The notes below the pieces were generated by a model. It worked only from the letters and a program-made list of their open reading frames with translations. It was not told where the DNA came from and made no database searches. From the NCBI GenBank assembly GCA_009193035.1, contig SWDT01000033.1, positions 248,001-312,000 of the forward strand: a stretch of DNA of 64,000 nt, written 5' to 3'. The stretch is from Halicephalobus mephisto (lineage: Eukaryota; Nematoda; Chromadorea; Rhabditida; Panagrolaimidae). Below are positions 1 through 12,484 of this stretch, piece by piece; position 1 is the stretch's first letter; each line of letters opens with the position of its first letter. Position numbers and translations under genes: made by a program.

Positions 1-83
1 GCACCAAGAACAAGGCCTTCACCAACAGTCCCTACTTCAAGACCAGAAGACCAGGGTACTACTACCGTCGCCAGAGAGCCTAA
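1..83 (+). CDS. 3' end of an unidentified gene (partial)
   Basis: The window opens inside a coding exon. From base 3 the frame reads TKNKAFTNSPYFK and ends in YYYRRQRA followed by a TAA stop at 81-83. The peptide is basic and tyrosine-rich, suggesting the cytoplasmic or extracellular tail of a longer protein. Nothing upstream is visible, so no function can be given. The frame was chosen because it is the only one that ends cleanly with a plausible tail before AT-rich 3' UTR-like sequence. The gene faces the TRPM gene tail to tail, with about 120 bp between the two stops. Confidence 0.5.
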   Translation, partial: TKNKAFTNSPYFKTRRPGYYYRRQRA

Positions 84-206
84 CATTCATCATCAGTCAC
101 TCGCTCATTATCCTCATTGAAACACTTTTATTCGACCAAAAAATATAAAATTGCACTGGGATGTTTGTAAAGTAGATCAGAAACAAAATCTAAAAATAAT
201 TCAAGT

Positions 207-3200
207 TCATTGTTGACTGGACGGACCGGGTGTTTCATTCGATTGTTCATTAACAGAGTCGTTTTGGAATTTCTTCGAAATCAACGGCTGCTTAGATGGA
301 GAGCTTTCCGGAGATGTTTCTATTACTTCATTTTGCTGTCTTTTCAAGACTGACTTTTGAGTAGCATCAAATTCAATATAATCCTGAAAATCAAAGACTA
401 TGAAATTTCAATTTTGTATAAACTTACCTCGTCATCTTTCTTCATTCTTTTCTCTTCAGGCGAACTAGCATCTGTTCTGCTGTCCTGTTCACAAGTTCTC
501 CCGACACTTTCCTCATATTCCTTCAAAAGCGTGTTCTGTCTCTGAATAAAACTAGGTTTGGCTCTTTTCAAGGTCGATATGGGAGTGTCTCTTCCTCCTT
601 CCAAGTCACTATCCAGAAGAGAATGTTGCGGGTATTCGTCTTCATCGTCGTCCTCTTCCTCCGTCCTTATTCCACTTCTAATTCCGATAACTCTATCAGC
701 ATCACTGTTGTCTTCATCATAATCAACGATTTGGATCTGAACATGGCCTCCGATTCCCTCAATATCGATCGTGTCTGTGATGGAGGTATATTCATCGTGA
801 TGTCTTCTTCTCACACTGCCTTTCGAAACTTTTGGAGATGTAGAAGACGAGAAAATACTCTTATCCAAGGAGATAATACTTCCAAAAACCTTGTTTCCAC
901 TCGTTATACTCTGTTTCTGACTCATTTGATTGAGTTCATGTCCGGAAATTGTTGAAGTCCTCTGTCTCCTTAGTCCAGGCCCAAGTTTGTTGTCGTTCAC
1001 ATTAGTGTCTGAGAACATTTCTTGCGGTTCCCCTCCAGACAGCACTCCTGCATCAACGACTGTATTCTGACTACTTGCTGTTGTTAAGTCAGCTGGAACA
1101 GTCGAACTAGGAGGAATTCCGTCCACCGACGTACTGTGTTTGGGATATCCAAATTCTATCCCAACCGTCGGTGTCATGCTTCTCGGTTGAAAATTATTCA
1201 AAATAACCGGTAAAACATTAGTTATCTGTCTCAGACAATCCAACATTTCTGTCTGTTTCTCTTCCATCGCTGCCACTCTCCTTTCTAACAAGTCCACATT
1301 CGTTTTCAATGTTGTTTCTTTCGAGACCAAATCATTCAATCTAACTAAAATCAAATCAGTCCTTTCAGCAGTTCTGTGAAGTCTTTCTTCATTTGATCTG
1401 TTTTTTTCATATTCTTTTTTCCTCGCAAATTCTTCCATACATTCCTCTTCGAAATCATGGAGTTTTTCCACCTGATCAGGTGGTAGGAATAATTCTGAAA
1501 AACAAAATTCATATATGAAAATTTACAGAGAAACTTACTTAAGGAAAAATCGAATAAATTCTTCTTTGTATCTTCTCTTTTTTTTAAACAAATCAACAAC
1601 CGATGTTTCAAGTACTTGATAACCATGTATAAATGGTAAATGAGGGTAAATGGAGGAGGAAGGAAAGGAGTAGATTCAAACTCCATCACTTGTCGGTATC
1701 TCTGGAACAGCCAAATCTGCTGAGATATCTTGTTTGTAGAATCAAAGATATGGTTAAAAATAGCAATCAACAAACTAATCAAAAGAATATTAGAAATCAA
1801 CAAAAATACTGTCATCAGCAAGGGAGGTATCCAGTATCCAGGAACACATGAATGTTGATTTGGGTTATTTGCCAACCATTCTTCCAACGTAATGTTGTCT
1901 TGAAGATGCCCATCCCATCGTTCATCTCCACATTCATCAATTTCATCAGCATAAACTTCCCCATAAAGCATAAAGTACGGTTTATAAAAAATATTCCTCA
2001 CCAGAAGCCAGTTCCATTCTTCATTAGGATAAGTGATTGATTGTCGAGCAAGTCCGAAAGACATCATCGATATAATCAACATAATCACCACATACGTCAT
2101 GCTTAATATCATTTTTCCCGCCATTGTCACCAAAGGACCGAATTTAGGATGAACAGAGAAAAAATCTAATAATTTTATACTCCAGAAAACTGATGAAGTA
2201 GCCAAAATGGATCTTCCATAAGAGTAGGGAGAAGTGTCTGCAACTCTAAAAACAACTCCGACCAGAAAACTGAATATAGCGATAGAAGTGAAGATATTCC
2301 AGTAATTGGTGAAGAAGTATCCGAATTTCTCCTTCAACCTCTTCGGCTCCGACATTAGCATCTTCCGAAGCATCTCCGCCATAAAAGAAATCACATAAGC
2401 AAAAAGGAAATACTCCAATCCAAGAATATACGGATAAGACTTGATCAAGAGGACGTAGGTGTAAATTGCCAAGAAGACAACGTAACTCAAGCACCAAGAC
2501 CAAAAAGTTGTTATCGGAGCAGCGAAGAATTCGTAAAATTTCCTTCTCAATTTGATCTGTCTCTTGCCATATCGGTCTGGAAGCAGACTTTTCTTGAAAA
2601 CACCAGTTTTGGGAGGTTGATCCTTGTCTGCATGAGTGAACCTCCTCCAAGCTTGATTGATGAATCCTTTTTGATGTTCTGATTTCTTGCAAGAATCAAT
2701 GCTTTCCCTTCGTCCTTTGCTCTTGTTTGAATCGATAGAAGCTCCTTTTACTTCTGATAATGCTCTCGATCTATAGGAAGTTGTTCTAAATCGTTTCCTC
2801 ATTGAATGATCAGTTTTTTCTTGAGAATTCGGCTGATTAAAATTTCCTGGAGTTGATTTAGGTTCAGGTGTTGAGTCTAAAAGTGGGAAGTTTTGAAAAC
2901 TATCCTGTGTTGGTAGTTTTTGACTCTCTGAAATGGTTCTTAATGATGACCTGTTGACTTCATTCCAGGAAAATCCAAACCAACAAGGGAAAGTAAATCC
3001 AAAGGTGAAAAGTAAAGAATTGAAATGTCAAAGATGTTTGAAAATCAACATTCACAAAAATTCATCAAATTTGAGTAAATTCAACTCATTTAAGTTCGAA
3101 GTTATTCAGTTCCCATTGTGAATTTTAAAAACTTGAAATTGGTATAAATCCGAAGGGGGATAGTCGACAGATCAAGAACCATGGAGAATCAAAAGGGATA

Positions 3201-6200
3201 AGAAACAATTCAAAGGTCAAAGAAAAATGAAAATTGAACCAACCTTTGACTTTTAATTCTGTCGGTTTGTCAACAGACCTCTCTTCATGTCGTTTCTTCC
3301 TTTTGCTTTGGAAAATCTTTGGGAAGTTGTTCGACTGATTCGAGCTGCTGGAATTCTTCCTTCCTCTCGTCTTGCCGTCCCCTCCTTCTTCGTCACTGGA
3401 GTCGGAATCCGAGGAACTAGAACTGGAATCGCTTTCACTTGAAGAACTAGAGCTCTGGTTGATGTCGTCTTCGTGTTCAGCAAGAGTTTGCGGTTGTTTC
3501 TTAAGTTCTTCCTGTGACTTGAACTCGAGGAGGAAGATAGTAGGGAAGCAGAGCAGTCCAAGAACCACTTTGAAGTTGGAATTGCTTCTGATTCTGAGAC
3601 CTCCATGCCAAAGATCGGCCAGAAGGATCTGACAGCAAGGATGAGCAAGGAAAGCCTTGTTGTTGACGATGACCGCGAGGGAGAGACAAGTTTCATGGCC
3701 CCAGTAGGCGAGTTCGTAGGTTAACAGTTGGAGAGTCTGAGCATCATCGTGTTTGTAGCAAGTGTCCAGCAATTCCAACGACAATTGACGGAATTCGTCT
3801 GCATATTTCCGAAGTTCCTCACAGATTTCGACTTCTAGGTAATCTTCTGCAGCTTCTTTCGCCAAGGATTTATATAAACAACAAGCTACCAGAGCTTTCG
3901 CCATCGCTTCCTCTCCGTGTTCCCACATGCACAGAGCCATGTCTTGTCTCTTCGTTAGAATCGCCCAAAGGAGGAGCTCACTGTCACTGAAGGGATATTT
4001 GAATCGATATTCATTGGCATCGGCATACTCTGAACAAGCCGGATCATCATCTATATCAACAACAGTTTCCTTGGTTCCATGATTCGGTGAAGCAAGCACC
4101 GCTGGAGTGAGTAAATTTTCCTTTCTGTAAGCTGATCTCCAAAGAAGATGATTACTCAAAGCCCTCTTCCAGAAGGTGCTGTCGATATTTCACTTCGATT
4201 CTACAGGATTGATTCCTATTCCATTTCCCATTGCTGTAATCGGTCCAGCCAAATAATCGAAATTGTGCATTGACTGTTTTTTACCGAGTACTCGGTCTCC
4301 TTTGTCTGATCACAAATCTCCTTCTATATTCGGCATATATCTTTTTGAATTCACTCGAGGTGTAATATTGATCGATATCCATTTCCCACCAGCTTCTCGA
4401 TAGCCAGTCCGATAGGGGAAGAGTGTAGCGGTAGTTCTTCCCCATCCTGACAACATCCCTGACAATGTAGAACAAGGATTTTGGAGGACCGTATTCAGTG
4501 TTGTAGAGTTGTTCCAGTCTCTCTATGGTTAGGAACTTCTGCATGCTGACTCCATTCTCAAAAAGCAACCTCACAAAGTCAACTCTGTTGTGGATGAGAG
4601 CTTCCATCATGGCGTCGTTCAAGGCAGAAATGGGCCAGTCTTGTCCCATAACTAGAGCGTCTATCTCGCGATATCCACACGATTCCAAGCCAGAGCCAAG
4701 GCTAGTTGTTCATGCGGTTTCAGGTTGTGTCCCTTCAGCAAAGCTGTGAGAATAGCGTAATCCACATCTTGCTTACTGTTCTCTCCAAGTCTGAACACCG
4801 TAATCAACCTCTTCTGTCTTACACAGCTCAAAATATCCAGCAACAGACATTGTGCATTCTCGTGATCGTATCCAAAGACAGATTTTATCAATGATAAAAG
4901 CTGTGGACGTATCCCTTCAGGCAAATTTCTGAAAACCATTCATTCAACCAAAGTTTCTCCTTTCTAGACAGATGTTATCTACGAGTCTATTCATTTTTAA
5001 AACAGAGGTCGGAGGTCAATAAGACTATCAACTCACCCTTCGTCGTTTATGTACTGATGGGCGAACGCGAGAAGATCAGAAGCCCGACCTGATCCATCAC
5101 AAACAACAACGGGCATTCGAGGACGACTGGAAATCGTATGTTCATGGAAATTACTGTAATATCATGGACTTACTTGGTGACATAGTCTAAAACAGTCCGA
5201 ATAGTGCATGTTCCTCCTTCGAGGAGGACGCAGACGACAGGGACACTGCGTTCTCCTCCGTCTAGCTTCTGTTTCTGGACGATGTAGCCCTCCAACTGCC
5301 TCCTGAGGATGATGTCGGCTCCGTACCTCCCGACGGTCCCGTTGTCGACCAGCAGGTAGTACGAGTGACGGTTGTTTAGCACGGCGAACCGGCTCTTGGG
5401 GGAGAAGCTCGACGGGTGGTACGGCACCACCTTGTCCTCCCCCACGAAGTCCTCTCTCTTCTTCACCAGACCCCAGGGCGCGATCCCGATGCACGTGATC
5501 CGAGGTCGGCTCTTCTGACTCGACGACATCGCCCCCTCCAGCGCGGCCGCCACGTGCCTCACCACCCCCGCGTTGATCCCCGACGTGATGATCCACGCCC
5601 CCGTCGTCCGAGCCGCCTTCAGCAGCCCCTTCCGGAACACCCGCGCCAGCTTCGGCTGCAGGTCAAAGTTCGAGATGCCTCCATGCACCGTGATGATCAG
5701 CTTCGGCGGCGGGATCTGCCACACCTTCTCGAACAGGTCCATGATCTGGCTGGGGTCGCTGTCGAAGCTCAGTCTCAGGTAGTTGGCCTTGTAGGGGTGG
5801 GGACCCCCCTGGAACTCGATGGTCCCGAACGCGTCGGTCGGCATTGTGCACGTGTGCCGCGAGATGCTCCACTTGTGGTCCCTTCTCCTCTGGACCTGGT
5901 CGTTGTACACCTGCAGAGCCCCCGCCCCGTGCTGGTTCCTCCACCTCCCGCACCCGCACTTCTCCGCGTCCTTGCTCGACGCCACGAACTCACAGCACTC
6001 CCTCTTACAAAACGTCTCCTCTATCCAGTACCTCTGGTCCTCTGAATCCACTGACGGGGCATGTCTATTCCTAAGTGAATCTGTAGAAGTTCTTACTGCA
6101 GATGATAAATTGTCTGCAGAGGTTGATACTTTGACGGACTGAAATGCATAATTCGTAAATCATATTCTAGGAATAATGTTTGAAGTCTAAAAAGAACTTA

Positions 6201-6813
6201 CATTTTTCCTGGACAAGTCATCGAGTTGGCTCATGCTCTGATTTCTGGCAAAGTCTGTCTTCTGAATCATCGACAGCATCTCCCGCCAGTCGTTTCCATG
6301 AACATGTCTTGGAGGAGCATTGGCAGATCCAAGAGAACGACGAATCTTCTTGGATGGATCTTTCGAAGCTCCGACAGAGCCCCTTCTGTGACGTCTTTTC
6401 TTCGGGATCTTCTTCGGAGGAAGTTCATCTGGTTCGACGTCACTGTCGTTCTCCTGAGGTCTGAGACCATGCTGAAAATATCTTCAATCAAAAGCAGCTT
6501 TAAAGGAGATTGATGCTCATATAATCAGTGGATTTTGTAGTAATTTTTAAAGAATTCAATCAAGTTTTTAATCGTTTCTTTCTTTAAAAATTAATGATCG
6601 TCGAAAAACTCCTTTATTGTTAGATTTCTTGTGTTCGCTTTAAGGGCACAAACCATAATGAAATATACAATTTTCTCACAGAAAAATACCATGAGATTAT
6701 TGTGGAAGAATTGACTTGAAAACTGGGTAAATATATAAATACTTTAAATAAGAGAAAAATTTTATTTAAAAACTCACTTTTGCAAATGATTCAGGAAGGG
6801 ATTTGAAGCTCAT
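207..6813 (-). CDS. TRPM-family cation channel (GON-2/GTL-like), with one frameshift
   Basis: TRPM channels carry Mg2+, Ca2+ and other cations across the plasma membrane; the nematode members GON-2, GTL-1 and GTL-2 act in gonad, gut and excretory Mg2+ handling. Nine exons fit by phase: 6813-6778, 6471-6202, 6138-5174, 5126-5037, 4928-4285, 4178-3244, 2876-1539, 1494-428 and 383-207, giving about 1840 residues. The N-terminal SLOG/TRPM homology region (about 130-460) includes [17 protein letters not shown]. Six membrane segments lie at about 1095-1360, with the pore motif [10 protein letters not shown] near 1280. A TRP-box region and a coiled coil (about 1440-1520) follow. There is no C-terminal kinase, so it is a channel-only TRPM. 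Exon 6 carries a Ser/Asp-rich tract. In exon 5 the frame breaks near 4664-4672: one extra base is needed to join NRVDIA to GQDWP, and with it the whole model closes in frame. Which of the three nematode paralogues this is cannot be settled by eye. The 12-residue first exon is the least certain part. Confidence 0.9.
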
Positions 6814-7214
6814 TCCGATCGGCTCCTCCTAGACGCCCGTCAAAGGAAAAATAGTTGACCATTCAAAAATGAAATTAGAAATATTGGACTTGCCACCAGA
6901 TTTGTCGGTTTTAGTGCGTCTCTCTCTCGAGCAAAAAAGAAAAAATGACTCCACAGCGATAATAATCAATTTCAAAAGAAATTAACTTTTTAGTAATTAA
7001 GTTGACAATTCCAAGACTATCTTTGAAGATCAATAGTCTTTTAAAGCTTGAGAATCTAGGCTAGCCAGGGGACTCGATGGGGGCGTAATCGTCGAGTTGA
7101 TGGCCAGCCAGCTGTAGGCACTTGATCATTCAAGGGTCTGGAATAAATAAAATCATACTATCGTAAAACTGATAAATTAACATTGTTACGAAACCGTCTT
7201 GACACGAATTTCCA

Positions 7215-7480
7215 AAACTATCTGGAAGTTTAGAATTCTAAATTTCAGAAATTTCCGAAATTCCCGATTTTAGAAGCTTCCAGAATTTACAGGGGAATTT
7301 GAAAAGTTATAAAATCTTTCACTAGATTCTTAAGGATTCTGGAAACTTTCATAAGATTCTAGAAAGTTTCTAGAAATTTCGAAAATTTCCAGTAAATTCT
7401 TAAAGATTTTAGAAACTTCTGCGAAATTATCTAAACCTTCAAAATTTTTCAGTAAATTCTAGAAAATTCCATAGACTTCT
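7215..7480. repeat. TTCnnGAA pentamer-rich repeat cluster
   Basis: The stretch is built from alternating GAA and TTC blocks with two-base spacers, such as GATTCTAGAAAGTTTCTAGAAA. This resembles arrays of heat-shock-element pentamers. Similar clusters occur near 18.1, 40.4 and 59.9 kb, so it is a dispersed repeat rather than a gene. Confidence 0.6.
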
Positions 7481-7896
7481 AATTATAAAACAACTTGCAA
7501 AAAAACAATAATGACAAAAATCTTCGTAAAAACATCCTTGAGAAGTCAAACAAGTCGAGAAACTTCCAATATGCTTTTTTTACTCAGAAAAAGTAGTTCC
7601 CACGTGCTTTTTGAAAGGTTTAAGATTTTTTGCTTGTTCAGATGCTCTAAAAAATACGACAAATAACAAGGCTTCCAGAATCAATGGACGCCGTAAAATT
7701 GTTTTTGATAGAAATAGGTCATTAACGTTGGATGTTTTAATCTGTGCATGACTTTATAGCTTGGGCGATTAACGAACCGAAAAACTAACCATCTATATAA
7801 ATGATATGTACGTTTGCACGAATTAGGAAAGACTTTTAAAAGTCATGTCAGACAATCGATGATTTGAGATTGATTTTAGGTCAGGGAGAACAATGT

Positions 7897-8103
7897 TGGA
7901 TAGTGTCTAGAAATCCCTATCACTTGGGTTTTCCAGACAGTATCCTAGATCGTCTGTGCTGACCTTAATGTGAGCAATTTTGAACAGTATCAGAAATATT
8001 TAAAATTCAAGATTTCTAGATGCTATCCTATTTTCATCAAAAGTAATTGTGGATGATATTCGGAAAAACATAATTTTGTGGATTTTCTAGACACCATCCA
8101 ACT
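7897..8103. repeat. Cluster of GGATAGTGTC palindromes
   Basis: The first unit has left arm TTGGATAGTGTCTAGAAAT and right arm TTCCAGACAGTATCC, about 50 bp in all. Two further, more diverged units follow at about 7981-8027 and 8047-8103. This is the leftmost cluster of the dispersed palindrome family. Confidence 0.7.
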
Positions 8104-9486
8104 TTATTCTTACTGAAATACAACTATTATTAGTCCTTATGGTGTCAGATAAATTTTAAAAAAGTGATAAACAAACGAATGATTACGTAGGTGGAAATGA
8201 TAAGGAAATAAGCGCCCAAAATGGTGAAAAATAACAATCAGATGAAATGTCGAAATTATTGAAAAAAATGCGTAGGACACACCGGCAACTGACATAACCA
8301 GATTCAGAATTAGTTTTTCTTCGTTGATTAAATCTAACAACTAGAATGTTGCCTGCTCCTATATTCTGGTCAACATGAATAAATGTCAAAAGATCAACAT
8401 CAAATAAACAGATACAAACTTCATACATGACTTTTTCAACATCGACGATCGACCAAATGCCATAAACAAATAATCCTCAACATAGTTTAGATACTTTTTT
8501 CAATTTTAGTCCGACAGAATGTACGGTTACAGTCCAAATATCAACTAATATGGAAATCTAATACGTAACTTTAACAATCTCCAGACATTCAGAACAAAGC
8601 AAAAGTTTGAACAAATAAAATAAGGCAAGTTAAATATTTAACTTCTTTTATAAAGAACAAAGATTAAACAAGGTATATTTTTACCCAAGTTTTGCACGAC
8701 ACTACAGTAATAAAAGGAGGAAGTAGTTCTACTAGAAATAGCTTATTTTTGAGGTTTCCGGCATCATTATTTATAATCACTAATGACACTGCTAGAGTGC
8801 CAAGGAAACGATAGAAGAAAAAATTTTGCCAGATGCCTCATTGCGTTGCTCATTGGCATTCATGGCCATTCGAAGCCTACGTTCGAAAATTACATTTCTT
8901 AAAATTACAAATTTCAAGAATTTATCATAAAGAGATTTTAATTTCTTTGATGAAAATTCTAATAAAATCCTAAATCAACAAAGAAAAAATTTTGATATTG
9001 TTGATTTCGAAATTTTTGTTTCAAAACATTTTCAAATTAGAAGATTTTAGAAAGTCTTAAAAGAGAACACTTTTAGAAACATTCAGTGGAAATTCGCTAC
9101 GTCAATGGATCAGTTACAAAAAACGAATGTAAATTAATAATTAAAATCAACAGGAAAGGCCAAAGTAGACATTGCCCGACCGCAGGACAAGCTTAACTCG
9201 AGGCAAACAGAGCTTTTTGCCAAAAGAACCGGGACGGAATGACCGACTAGTTTTGCAGCAGTTTCGGCTGAATGGCGGACGACGGAAAGGGAACTTTGGA
9301 ACAATTTCGCAATGGTCAGTTTGTCTTTAGACAGTCTGCACACACGGCACAAAGGAACCAAAGATGAGGGAATAGATCAGACAGTGGGAAACTGGGAGAG
9401 GATTACGGGATTTTAGGTTCGAAGATCAGGTTGGAATCTTGAAATCAAAAATTTGGATAATGAGGGACATTTAACCAGTAGGAGTC

Positions 9487-9700
9487 TTGGATAGTGTTTA
9501 AAAAATCCCTGTTTCTGAATTCTCCAAACACTATCCATGGCTACTATCAATAAATATTAATTGAGGCAATCTTGAATAGTGTCTGAAAAATCTATTTCTG
9601 CATTTTCCAGGCATTACTCATGATTACTTCAATTGGCATTCACTAAAAATAACTTTGAATAGTATCTAAGAAATCCGAATTTCTGGACTTTGGACCCTAC
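9487..9700. repeat. Cluster of GGATAGTGTC palindromes
   Basis: The clearest unit runs 9487-9537: CTTGGATAGTGT on the left and AACACTATCCA on the right. Two decayed units follow at roughly 80-bp spacing. Confidence 0.65.
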
Positions 9701-10362
9701 AAAATTACCTAAACTAAAAGTTATGGCTCTAATTCCCATCAATTACTAGAAATCAATTGCCTGTGATCTAGACCACACAAATGCCACGAATTCATTAAAT
9801 AAAGGAACCCTAATATTTAGGGAACCGATTAAGTCAGCTCGTGAGCCTGTAAGTCAAGCTCAACCTGACTCTACGAGGCTGACCGACTGTTTGCACTTCC
9901 AAAAACCGTTTCAAGAGCTGTAGTAGAGAACACACAAATGAACACGGAAAGATGTTCTCCACGCAGCAGCAGTCAATTCTCTGCAAATTGATCAATCCAA
10001 CTATCCGACTGATTTTATTGTAATTCTATTTTATTTATTAACATTTGGAGACAAATATCGAATTCTGTCTGCACACTGTTCCGCTTACACTTTTATCGGC
10101 GATCTTTTGTCTATAAGAATTAAAACTATTCAAAATATTTCTCGGAACAGAAAACTATCCAGGAAGAAACAACGGGAACTAATCTGTCCTGCACTTTATG
10201 ATGGGTCAAAGTATCATCTTGAAGCACAAACAAGATTACTAATTCAAGATGAGGAGAAGAAGCCAAGCGCCTCCAGAAGAAAGGGGGTTTCTGAAGTTCT
10301 GGAGTGGTGAGAAATGTAAGATTTTACAATTAGAAATATTAAAAAGTTCATTTAATAAAGCT

Positions 10363-10664
10363 AGTCTTGGATAATGTCTACAAAGTCTACATTTTTGGAT
10401 TTTTTAAACTATTCAAAACGATTTCCAATTACAAATTCAACGAAACCAATATTGTTTAAACAATTTTTTTGAATTTTTTATGCATTATTTAGCGTAATTT
10501 TCAATAAAAACCAATAGAAGCAATTCTGGATAGTGTCTTTCAAATTCTCATTTTTGAATTTTCCAGACACCATCCAAAATAACCTTCAATAGAACCCAAT
10601 GGAAGCAATTCTGGATAGTGTCTTCAAAATTGCCGAACTAAAATTTTGTGTACACTATCCAGAA
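10363..10664. repeat. Cluster of GGATAGTGTC palindromes
   Basis: Units lie at about 10363-10415, 10524-10576 and 10611-10664. In the last, CTGGATAGTGTC pairs with ACACTATCCAG around a short AT-rich middle. The spacers between units repeat an AATnGAAGCAATT-like linker. Confidence 0.7.
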
Positions 10665-12072
10665 ATGCTTCTAATGGATCCTGACCTGGATAGTAAATAT
10701 TGATTACCTCGATCCTTAGTCCACCTCCGACGAAGCAAATCAGATTACTGTTCGCTTTTTATGGAAACTGATTGGTTAATGTTTCGAAATGAAACAAAAC
10801 TGAAGTGCGGCCGAATAAATAGATTCATCAGACAAGATTTGCAGAATTAGTCTGGGAGTCTTTTTTGATCCTTTATTCTGGAGTCTTCGGTGTAATGTTT
10901 TGAAATCTGGGTAACCTTTCGGGGAAAATACCACGAGCACTTTATTTTGTCTAGCTGAACTTTCGGTTAAAGATCAGCTGTTATCTGATCTTCTTCATGT
11001 ACTGTAATTTCTGATATTTCATCGTCCAACGGTCACTTGTTTATTTTTCATGCTAATTACGTAATTAGAGTCAATAGGTGGACCCGACTGACAGCAACCG
11101 AGTAACGGAAAATCAGACTAAATAAATTCAATACTTTCTCGCTTCTTTGTTTGCCGACAAAGTGGACAGTTATTGACAGCTTCTGAAGTTAGTCGAACAT
11201 TACTAACTTGGCTTTTTACGAATTTTCCCAAAAATGAGTATTTTTTATTGCTTTAATGGTTTAAATTTCCTGAAAATTTCCAAGACTTTCTTAGATTCAA
11301 TCCGAGATCCTGAGACCTTTGGAAATTTCTAGTTTTCCAGTATCTTGTAAAAACTTTGAATTTAAAACCTGAAAATTTTAAAAAGTCGTGTCAGGGTGAT
11401 TTTTTAACAGTGTTTTCAATCACTACAATATTGTGGTTCTAAGTTTTAGAAAGGCTTAAAAATTTGTGTTGAAATAATTTCGTCATCAATCCCCGTTTTT
11501 ATAAAAGTAGGATTGATTGTTTTTTTAATCATCTTGATCGCCTTTTGATAATCAAAAATCCCAGTTTCTGGTCAGCGAACAAACAGCTTTTGTTTAATTA
11601 TCCCACTTGAAAAATTTACAAATACCAGGAAAAACCGGAAACGTTTCAATTTCAAAATGAAGAGCCTCTTAAAACTTCCTCATTCATGCTGTCATTGTTT
11701 GTTATTTCGATTAGTCTCATTCCAGAAGTGTTCAATTCTCGATCGGACAATCTCAATAAGAACTGGTCCGAAACTTGTCAAATCATTTTGAATCTCCGCT
11801 TATTCTTCTCCTTTATGGTCTCTGGGTTGCGCAACCAGCCAGATGTGGTTGGTAGCGACTTTTTTGGACATTTCTGATCAAGAATGATCCTTTTGCAGAA
11901 GGTTTAAAAAGAGATGCTTCGGAAAGCGGATCAAGGAAGGATTACTCTGACTTTGACCCGTTTGAGAGAGAGATAGGTGGTTTTCTAGGATTCTATGAGC
12001 TTTGAAAAGTCATGTAGCTTATGAAAAAGCGCGGAATGTACGAATTCTGTTGTTTTGATCGCTGAAAAAGTC

Positions 12073-12295
12073 ATGGATAGTGGCTAGAAATTTCGAAATC
12101 GAGGATTTCTTCAGGACTATTTATACTTTGCTGCACTGTAAAATATGATGAAAACCACTTTGAATAGTGCTGGAAATTATAGAAATTGAGATTTCCTGGA
12201 CACTCTGTTATTACTTTATTAAAAATCTAATAGGAACAATCCTGAACAGTGTCTAGAAATTTCAAAATTAAGGATTTGTTGGACACTATTCATGG
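12073..12295. repeat. Cluster of diverged GGATAGTGTC palindromes
   Basis: Three units lie at about 12073-12120, 12157-12205 and 12243-12295. The last pairs GAACAGTGTCTAGAAATTT with GGACACTATTC. They lie just upstream of the protease gene. Confidence 0.6.
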
Positions 12296-12484
12296 TTTTT
12301 TGGACTCATTTCCTCTTTCACTTTGTTTTCCGAATACCCCTCCAGAATTTGTTTCAAAATTCATATTTTTTAAAGTAGCCTTTGATTTTCTAGACAGTTC
12401 ATCAACTTTTGACCGATCTTAAACGACACCTGTCAACTTTGCCCTTTGGCACGGCTTGTTTTAAAGCTAAAAATTTCAGCTAAA

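Larger units (their letters stand above)
6814..12484. other. Gene-free interval with repeats between TRPM and cathepsin B-like genes
   Basis: I find no convincing coding exon in these 5.7 kb on either strand. Open frames are at most 81 codons, with no family resemblance or splice logic. The interval contains a cluster of TTCnnGAA-type repeats (7215-7480) and three clusters of short palindromes built on GGATAGTGTC. A locally GC-richer patch near 9150-9340 stands out from the AT-rich surroundings. The promoters of the TRPM gene (leftward) and the protease gene (rightward) must lie here. Confidence 0.6.

Noticed and set aside
1..83. Possible paralogy between the left-end tail and the tail of the Cys-rich membrane protein at 41 kb (both Tyr-rich, ending RA)
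   Set aside because: Only a few residues match and the left gene is cut off, so there is too little to claim a family.
4190..4240. Alternative acceptor (GATTACAG) for TRPM exon 6
   Set aside because: It would read into a stop within exon 6. The later acceptor at 4179-4180 keeps the conserved frame.
5416..6045. Long plus-strand open frame (209 codons) across the TRPM SLOG exon
   Set aside because: It is an antisense shadow of a GC-rich conserved exon. The peptide is Arg/Pro/His-rich with no domain, while the minus strand carries an unmistakable TRPM sequence.
10107..10310. 67-codon plus-strand frame rich in Lys/Arg
   Set aside because: No conservation signal or exon structure, and it lies within repeat-rich intergenic DNA.
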